From Calamus simplicifolius (lineage: Eukaryota > Streptophyta > Magnoliopsida > Arecales > Arecaceae), in the NCBI GenBank assembly GCA_900491605.1, contig UESW01004258.1, positions 692,465 to 756,464 on the forward strand: 64,000 bases of DNA, given 5' to 3'. This document shows positions 57,990 to 64,000 of the stretch, one piece after another (the first letter of the stretch is position 1; the number at the start of each line of letters is the position of its first letter). The translations under genes and the position numbers were made by a program. Below the pieces are notes generated by a model. The model was not told the origin of the DNA and did no database searches. It saw only the letters and a list, made by a program, of their open reading frames with translations.

Positions 57990-58850
57990 GACTTTCTTTA
58001 TTTCATTGCCATCAAAACCGATTACAACCGCCTGAGAGGCATTACAAGAGAATTGAAATACATAAAATAAAGACGGGTACAAAACCCGAGCAAACTGCAC
58101 CAAAGCAGATTCGGTTAACAACGATACTTTGGCATCCGGACCGGCAAATCAGACAAACCACAAACGGTCAACCCGAGCCAATGATGGGCGGACGACGTGG
58201 ACCAACCGTTGCGGCCAGCTTCGGTAAATAATGATATCCCGGCGACCCAACCGGGATATCAGAATAATCGGGAAGGATGGACGGGATATTACCCCAAACC
58301 ACCCAACCAAGAGGCCCCCGACAAGTAGGAAAGAAGCTCGCAGGCCCTGGCACCAGAGCGCTCCCACAAACCGGGTATATACCGCTCCACCTTGCCCAAA
58401 CTCAAAGGCAAGGTACATGTGGGCGGCACACCATCACCCCCTCCCCATGTGGCGAAAGATTCCCCAGGCAGGCAAGCCCAGGAATCCAAACCAGGGAAGG
58501 AGGAGAAGTTCACGCGAGCCATGGGGAGCCCGCGTACACTTCCTACCGTACGTCCTTGAAGGGGAACCACAAAGGACACACGGGAAGTGTATGTGTGCGC
58601 TCTCCGTGCGATCCCTGTGGACCTCTTGTGCGCTCTCCATGCGATCTCCGAAGGTCCCTTCTTGAGGGCAAGCCACCCCCAGCGGCTCCTTTGTCACCCC
58701 AGCTATCCAGGGGATAGCGGCGACTTCTAGGGGATAAGCTCGCTTATCCCACAATAAGCCTTGGAGAAATAGGCATCACGAGTATCCTCATGATTCACAG
58801 GAAAGAAAATTTTGGGATGGCCCAACACACCCCTCTTTCCCCTTTTTATA
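57990..58850 (-). other. possible third antisense transcription unit of element D, no long intact ORF
   Basis: The minus strand has a TATA box TATAAAAA at 58,843-58,850 (within GCTTATAAAAAGGGG) and an AATAAA at 57,997-58,002 preceded by a 3'-UTR-like AT-rich stretch. The first ATG (58,791) opens only 15 codons. Further downstream are overlapping ORFs of about 90-106 codons with no recognised domain (58,434-58,754; 58,289-58,579; 58,149-58,418). It may be a non-coding transcript or an eroded gene. Confidence 0.3.
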
Positions 58851-59384
58851 AGCAGAGGCAAGCCGGGAACAGCTATCAGAAAGCCCCGGGACTTAAAACG
58901 CCAAGCCTGCGCCACCACATGGCCTCCTGAAATGAAAACAATGCCCCCCAATGCGTGCCAGGCACGTCGCCCGAACCATGACGCATGCCAAAAGATTACT
59001 TCTGACCCCGGATCACAAGCTTTTAATGCATGAAACCGTCCGCCGACCCTGCGGATACTGGCAGATCCGGGAGATCGTCCTGCGAAAACGACATCCTCCA
59101 ATGGCAAACAAACACTAACATCACACGACAAAGTGACCTATGTTGGAAAAGGTCAACATAATAAAAGCTCGTCGGAAATTGCCAGGCAACCTTTTTGCTA
59201 GCCACAGGGCCGTACCACCTACTTCGATGAGGCGAGAATCGACCCACCTTGGAAAAGACAAAGCACTGGTAGGGGTAATAAATGGGGATAAGGAGATGGC
59301 AGCGACGGTCCAGTGAACCCCCTGTTCGGGGATGAACTCCCCTCTTTTCATCAAGAATGCAATCTCAGTTTGATCACTGATAAA
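58851..59384. other. Element D 3' spacer, nothing recognised
   Basis: GC-moderate DNA with minus-strand ORFs at 58,727-59,131 and 59,121-59,354 that show no domain, no TATA box of their own and no conserved start. I do not call them genes. Confidence 0.4.
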
Positions 59385-59650
59385 ACGAACTCCTTCGGCC
59401 CTAGCCGAGCTACTTCATTCTTTGGCCCTAGCCGAGCTAATTTATCCCTCGGCCCTAGCCGAGCCATTTCATTCTTTGGCCCTAGCCGAGCTACTTTATC
59501 CCTCAGCCCTAGCCGAGCCATTTCATTCTTCGGCCCTAGCCGAGCTACTTCATTTTTCGGCCCTAGCCGAGCTACTTCGTCCCTCGGCCCTAGCCGAGCC
59601 GTTTCATTCTTCGGACTTGGTCAAACCACCGCGTCATTCAACCTAAGCTG
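59385..59650. repeat. 27-bp minisatellite, ~9 copies (CTCGGC-CCTA-GCCGAG core)
   Basis: The unit is TTCATTCTTCGGCCCTAGCC-GAGCTAC. The core GGCCCTAGCC lies in CTCGGC/GCCGAG arms, the same arms as in the 31-bp array but with a different loop and spacer. The plus ORFs 59,313-59,651 and 59,422-59,646 are repeat read-through. Confidence 0.92.
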
Positions 59651-59876
59651 AGTCAAATCGTCCCTCAACCTCTTTTTATACCAGGCTACGTTGTCGCCCG
59701 ACCTGTTCGTCGAAACAATCCCCATGCCTTGGCCTCTACTTGGATGTTCCTCCAAAATTCAAGACAAAAAACCATCCAGGGGAGACAAACAAATGAGAAA
59801 CGGCTGATCCATCTATTGATTTCTAGTCAAACTACAAGACAAAAGAAAAGAAAAGCACATATGGTCCCCCAAAGGG

Positions 59877-62800
59877 TCAGGACTTGGGATCAATCCCAGC
59901 ATCTCCTGTGGCAGCATCAGCAGGGGCTTCGCTTGGCCCCCCCTTTTCGAAGGTGTCACGGCGGGATACATCGGTAGTCGCATCGACTCCCAGAATAGCA
60001 TTGAGGTCGACATCAGATATTTCTCCATACTCGTCCTCTTCGCACCCCAGGGTGTACGCCTCATAATGTTCGGCTTCCAGGCACGACAGGTCCAGGTCAG
60101 GATATAAGCCTGGGCAACCTTAGCCCGCGCCTCATCTTCGCCCAGCTGAAATGCATCGGCACAGGCCGCCCTGCGTTTGTCGGCAAACTCGGTGGATTTC
60201 TTGTACTCCTCCACCGCCGAAGAGGCCCGCACATTTGCCTCAGCTAATTGCTTCTTTAGTTCAGAGATCCTTCGGTGCCTCGAGGCCGCCTCCTCTCCGA
60301 ACGCTGCTAACCGGCCCTGAAATTCCTGCCTCGCCCTGTGCAACTGTAGGCAAAAAGCCGAGTAAAGCGAAAATCGAAAGATCAAAATGAGTGAAACTAA
60401 TATCGCCCTACCTGCTCCTCCCGCCGGGCTAGCTCACCCTCTAGCACGTGGACCCTGTTGAGAGCCCTAGACCTAGCCAATTGGTTCTGGCAAAGGTTCT
60501 CTTTTAGCTCATCCACCCGGGACTGGGTATCTCCAATTTCTTGACGGGCAAAGTCAACCTCGTCAGATAATCGAGCAGCTCGTTCATCCGACCACTTTAG
60601 CCGGTCCTGTGTATCAGTGAGCTCTTTGTTTAGGCGGGTGAGGTGGTCTTGCTGCCGCCGGCATTTATGCTCTTCCTCCTCTAGCCTTTTACTCCAACTG
60701 GCTTTATCTTCGGCGTGGCTGGGTTTCAGCTGATCCCACCTCTTATCAAAGAACAGTTGCATGGATTTAACCTTGCTCTCGTGCTCTGCCCTGGCCTGAG
60801 AAAGCTCCAGACTTGCCTTCTCGGATTGCTCGTGGAAGCCTTGGAGCTCACCAACCTGTATGGTGAGTTGAGAGACTCTTTCCCTCTCAACCGCAAGAGT
60901 CCTATTGGTCTCCCCAAGCTCCCGCTGGAGCTTACCAACCTGTGCGACGAGTCGAGGGGCTCTCTCCCTCTCAACCGCAAGAATCCTGCGAGCCTCCCCG
61001 AGCTCCCTTTGAAAGACCACCAGGGCTCGAGAGAGTTTATCAGTGGAACCCGCCCTCTCCTTGAAGTGATCAGCCTCGTAGCGGGCCCGAGCCCAAGCTC
61101 CAACGGCCAGATGTAAGCGCCATTTCAGTGCCCTCATAATCAGGGCACTCTGCAAAAAAAAAAAAAAGATGATGACACGCATAAAAGACATAGTCGAACT
61201 AACTGACTAAAGACCCAACTCCGGTGCGACGACTTACCCGAGACGCGTAGTCCGTGGCGATCCTTGTGAGAGCAAGGTCGTCAATTTCGGGGAGAAGAAA
61301 AGCCTCATTCGGCACCCCGGCGCGACGGAAGGCTATCTCGACAAGGTCTTCCGGATGACCCCCTCCTGTTGAGGAACCCTCCTCCCCTTGAAACATGGAC
61401 CGCATCAGGGCAGAGAACCTGGCGCTCACTTCCGGGTCGCATGAGTGGAAGTCTGCTCCCAGGGAGCCATCCAGAACGCCCGCGACCCATGAGCTTCTCG
61501 ATAGGCCAGCTTCCACCGCCAGGGCCCTCGCTTGAGAAGCTTCGAACATTTCGACTCCGGTGAGGAGAGCCCCGGCCGAAGCATCTCCTTCTCTCACCGG
61601 CTCCCCTCCTTCTCCTTCTTCCTCTTCTTCTCCTTCTGCTTCCATCTCCTCAGGAATCCCCCTGTCCACAACAGACCCTTCAGGAACTTCCGCTCCCACC
61701 AGAGCCTCCTGTTCCTCGGCGGAAGGCCCTTCACCAGAAAGCCCCCCGCAAATTTCGGTCACTGGTTCGGCAGGTTCGGCCATCTCCTCGTCGCCCGCTG
61801 GCTCTCCTACCGGCGACCCAGGCCGAACCTCAGCAGCCGCAACCTCTTCCCCTGCCTTGATGGAAGCGGAGGTCGCTCCCACCTCCTCCTGTAACCTCGC
61901 CGAGCCACTGGCCTCCAATGAGGGAGACCGAACCGCCTCGTCTGCAGGGGCCCCCAAGCCAACCGGCGTTTCCCCTTCGCCATCGTTGGACAAAACAACA
62001 ACGGGGGGAGGAAACCTCAGCAGCCGCCCTCGAAACCCCCGCAACTTCTCGGTCTTCGCCCTTGGACATATTCTCCTTCGGCGCTGAAAGATCGCGCACC
62101 CCCGGAACTTCAATAGTTTCAACCCGCGGCGACGAGGAGCGCCGAATATCACCGTCCCCTCCGATCCCCCTAGAGCGGGAGCTAGAAGGGCGAGGCCTCT
62201 TCTCAGACCGACGCTTGCTGCTGGAGCTAGATCTCCTGCAGCGCTTTCCCAGCTCCTCCCTCATCTGGTCTATGAACGCCGACCTTTCGGCTGTAGGGGC
62301 AGTATGATTTGCCCGTTAGTTCGCACAGAAATCAAAGATGGAACCACGCTAAACTATCAACTACGGGGTAATACTCACCGTGAGGATCGACGGGACTCAA
62401 CCCGGCCACGAAGAGAGCGTCCTCCGATAGGAGAACGATGGCTGGGAGTGCCCAACTGCTGCGCAGCACAATCAAATCCCTTTTCTCCGAATCAGTTAAC
62501 TCTGGGTGCGCTTCTGGATCCTTCACGTACTGCCCCCATACCCGAGGGAAGTCCAAACCAATGTTCCCCCCGACTATGAAGAACCGCGGCTTCCACTCCT
62601 TTATTGATGACGGGTTATCCGATATCATCTTGAAGGATCTCTGGGGACCGATGTAAGGCCATTCTGAGGCCCTCCCGGAGATCAGATTGAAACACACCCT
62701 GAACAGCGAAAGGGTCGCGGTCACCCCGAGGTGTTTGCACAACGAGATAAACCCGATAAGGTTGCGCCAACTATTGGGGGCCACCATGGTGAAGCATATG

Positions 62801-63024
62801 TTGTAGAACTTCATCACCTCCCGCACCAACGGATGAAGGGGAAACCGGAGACCTGCCCTCAAGCTTTCCTCATAACAGAACGTCCCATCCCCTAATCCGG
62901 ATGTCACCCTATCCTCAGCCGCTGGAGGCGACAAGACGACATCCTGGGGGATATTGTACAAGCGGCGTATCCGCTCCAAGTCCGCCAAGGTCACCTCCGA
63001 AGCCTGGTCGCTTGGGCTCACCAT
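59877..63024 (-). pseudogene. antisense four-exon gene of element D (Transposase_28 / 'gypsy-type transposon' protein), two small indels
   Basis: Predicted exons: 63,024-62,379, 62,290-61,238, 61,149-60,412 and 60,343-59,877. Borders are CACG/GTGAGT, CTACAG/CCG, CGG/GTAAGT, GCAG/AGT, CAG/GTAGGG and CTACAG/TTG, and all phases fit. Exon 1 (MVSPSDQASEVTLADLERI...; FPLHPLVREVMKFYNI; LGVTATLSLFRVCF; KPRFFIVGG) matches the putative gypsy-type transposon domain of plant elements. Exon 2 is a basic then strongly acidic low-complexity linker, ending in PEDLVEIAFRRAGVPNEAFL. Exons 3-4 are a long coiled coil (RELGEARRILAVERERA; LKKQLAEANVRASSAVEEY). The gene ends at TGA 59,877. Two indels break it: one extra base in a C run near 62,006 and two extra bases (TA) near 60,104. 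With so few defects and intact splice sites it was probably functional recently. Function is unknown; antisense genes at this place are known in Grande-like Tat elements. Confidence 0.75.
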
Positions 63025-63106
63025 ACCTTCGATTGCAAGAGATGCTGAGCAAGATCGCAGCGAAAACGGGAAGATGAAGTCCTTTGAAGGAGAACGAAAA
63101 GGGCAC

Positions 63107-63114
63107 TATAAATA
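63107..63114 (-). promoter_or_regulatory. possible TATA box of the antisense gene
   Basis: The minus strand reads CCTTATTTATAGTGCCC, about 83 bases upstream of the ATG at 63,024. TATTTATA is a non-consensus but workable TATA form. The plus strand reads TATAAATA, so orientation is not settled by this motif alone. Confidence 0.4.
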
Positions 63115-63415
63115 AGGATAGCGCCACCACGACTCCATTCCTCCAATTAAAACCGCCTCAAGGTGAGGATGAGGCATCCCAACCTAGGCATCCGGAACTG
63201 CCACTACGGGCGCCGTGAAAGTCGAGATTTCCCACGCGGCGCTTCCCCAGCCGTTACCTTCGCCCCTAAGGAATGACGGATCCATCTCGGAAAGGCAAGA
63301 TGGCCCCACGGCATTAATTAGGGCATCATTGCGCAGGCCATCAAATATGCATTCCCAAATGCAGATCGCGCCACTTAAGCCTATACTCCCTACGCCCGAA
63401 CCTACGCTTCGAACT
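63115..63415. other. Element D spacer between antisense promoter and polypurine tract
   Basis: No repeat or supported frame. It would hold the antisense gene's upstream control region, right against the 3' LTR. Confidence 0.4.
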
Positions 63416-63432
63416 AGGGAGTGGGGGGCATG
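63416..63432 (+). promoter_or_regulatory. Element D polypurine tract
   Basis: AGGGAGTGGGGGGCATG stands immediately before the 3' LTR start TGTTGAGG. Confidence 0.8.
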
Positions 63433-64000
63433 TGTTGAGGGGTATAATCGTCAGTGCATTGATAACTGTGTGAAGGGGCTAAGATCAGCCCCATCCCTCC
63501 GCCCACTGCGACATGCCCCCGAGAAATGAGCTAAACTAATGTGGTCCAACAGGTCGAGCAACCCATAACTCAGCTTCCCCGAGCTACCCATAGCTCAACT
63601 CTCCCCGAGCTACCTATAGCTCGGCTTCCCCGAGCTACCCATAGCTCGGCTTCCCCGAGCAACCCATAACTCAGCTTCCCCGAGCTACCCATAGCTCAAC
63701 TCTCCCCGAGCTATCTATAGCTCGGCTTCCCCAAGCTACCTGTAGCTCAGTTCTCCCCGAGCTACCTATAGCTCGACTTCCCCGAGCCACCTATAGCTCG
63801 ACTCTCCCCGAGCTACCTATAGCTCAACTCTCCCCGAGCTTCCCATAGCTCGGCTTCCCCAATCTACCTATAGCTCGACTCTCCCCGAGCTACCTGTAGC
63901 TCGGCTACCCCCGGGTCTCCCATGACTCGGCTTTCCCCGAGCCTCCCATGGTTCGGCCTTCTCCGAGCTTTCCGAAGCTCGGTTTCCTCGAGCTTTCACA
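63433..64000 (+). mobile_element. Element D 3' LTR (partial, cut by window end)
   Basis: Matches 48,765 onward. The CGAGCTA...TAGCTCG minisatellite from ~63,545 has more units than in the 5' LTR (about 17 against 13), so the array has changed copy number since insertion or within the cDNA. Confidence 0.93.

Larger units (their letters stand above)
48765..64000 (+). mobile_element. Element D: Tat-lineage Ty3/gypsy retrotransposon, right LTR cut by window end
   Basis: The 5' LTR at 48,765 and the 3' LTR from 63,433 share a start (TGTTGAGGGGTA) and ~150 bases with only about four differences by eye. The internal region is ~13.6 kb. gag-pol are on the plus strand (49,911-55,287), with a second archaeal-type RNase H domain after the usual one, the mark of the Tat lineage. 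An 8-kb 3' region follows with minisatellites and antisense genes, also a Tat habit (for example Grande and Retand). The presumed left TSD is GTAAG (48,760-48,764); the right one lies outside the window. Confidence 0.93.

Noticed and set aside
58231..58717. Two overlapping plus-strand ORFs of ~145 codons in element D
   Set aside because: No TATA box, domain or conserved start. They overlap one another and the possible antisense unit; more likely chance frames in GC-rich DNA.
61532..62087. Plus-strand ORFs 61,532-61,894, 61,560-62,087 and 61,918-62,307
   Set aside because: They mirror the acidic, codon-biased exon 2 of the antisense gene. The minus-strand model has domains and splice sites, these have none.

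Overview
The window looks like intergenic, transposon-packed nuclear DNA of a flowering plant, possibly a monocot; the species cannot be read from the sequence. I find no convincing host gene, rRNA or tRNA. Almost every base from 7.2 kb to the right edge belongs to nested or adjacent transposable elements, and most of their reading frames are broken.

Layout. 1-1,553: part of a SIRE-type (Ty1/copia) LTR facing right, with an oppositely oriented fragment at its left. 1,690-7,185: old AT-rich DNA with a decayed ~270-bp tandem repeat, a possible LTR relic with two small minisatellites, and an RTE-like LINE relic. 7,216-39,779: copia element A (SIRE/Maximus type, minus strand, TSD TAATT), about 10.3 kb of its own sequence. 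It was split twice. A second SIRE element, B (10,752-20,950, TSD GGATG), entered just upstream of A's extra ORF. A 12,058-bp CACTA (En/Spm) DNA transposon (21,799-33,856, TSD TTT) entered A's RNase H region. 40,124-46,925: older copia element C (TSD CAGGC), minus strand. 46,931-48,764: a hairpin-containing minisatellite and a short terminal-inverted-repeat element. 48,765 to the window end: Tat-lineage Ty3/gypsy element D, plus strand, whose 3' LTR is cut by the window edge.

How the parts work together. A, B and C have the usual copia order gag-protease-integrase-RT-RNase H; A and B add a late 'envelope-like/plant transposon protein' ORF. The CACTA element has TNP2-type (TnpD) and Transposase_24-type (TnpA-like) genes transcribed leftward. 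A predicted promoter and leader exon lie at ~29.6 kb. The leader intron holds a ~330-bp foldback and five GC-rich palindromic blocks, and the 5' subterminal region contains a ~2.8-kb array of ~84-bp CpG/GATC-rich repeats. Element D carries a four-exon antisense gene (59,877-63,024) with clean splice sites, a small antisense coiled-coil ORF with its own TATA box (56,797-57,090), a possible third antisense unit, and several minisatellites that share a small palindromic core.

The most unusual items are the architecture of the CACTA 5' control region and the antisense genes plus hairpin minisatellites of element D. Insertion order inferred from nesting and LTR divergence judged by eye: C is old; A precedes B and the CACTA element; D is comparatively young.
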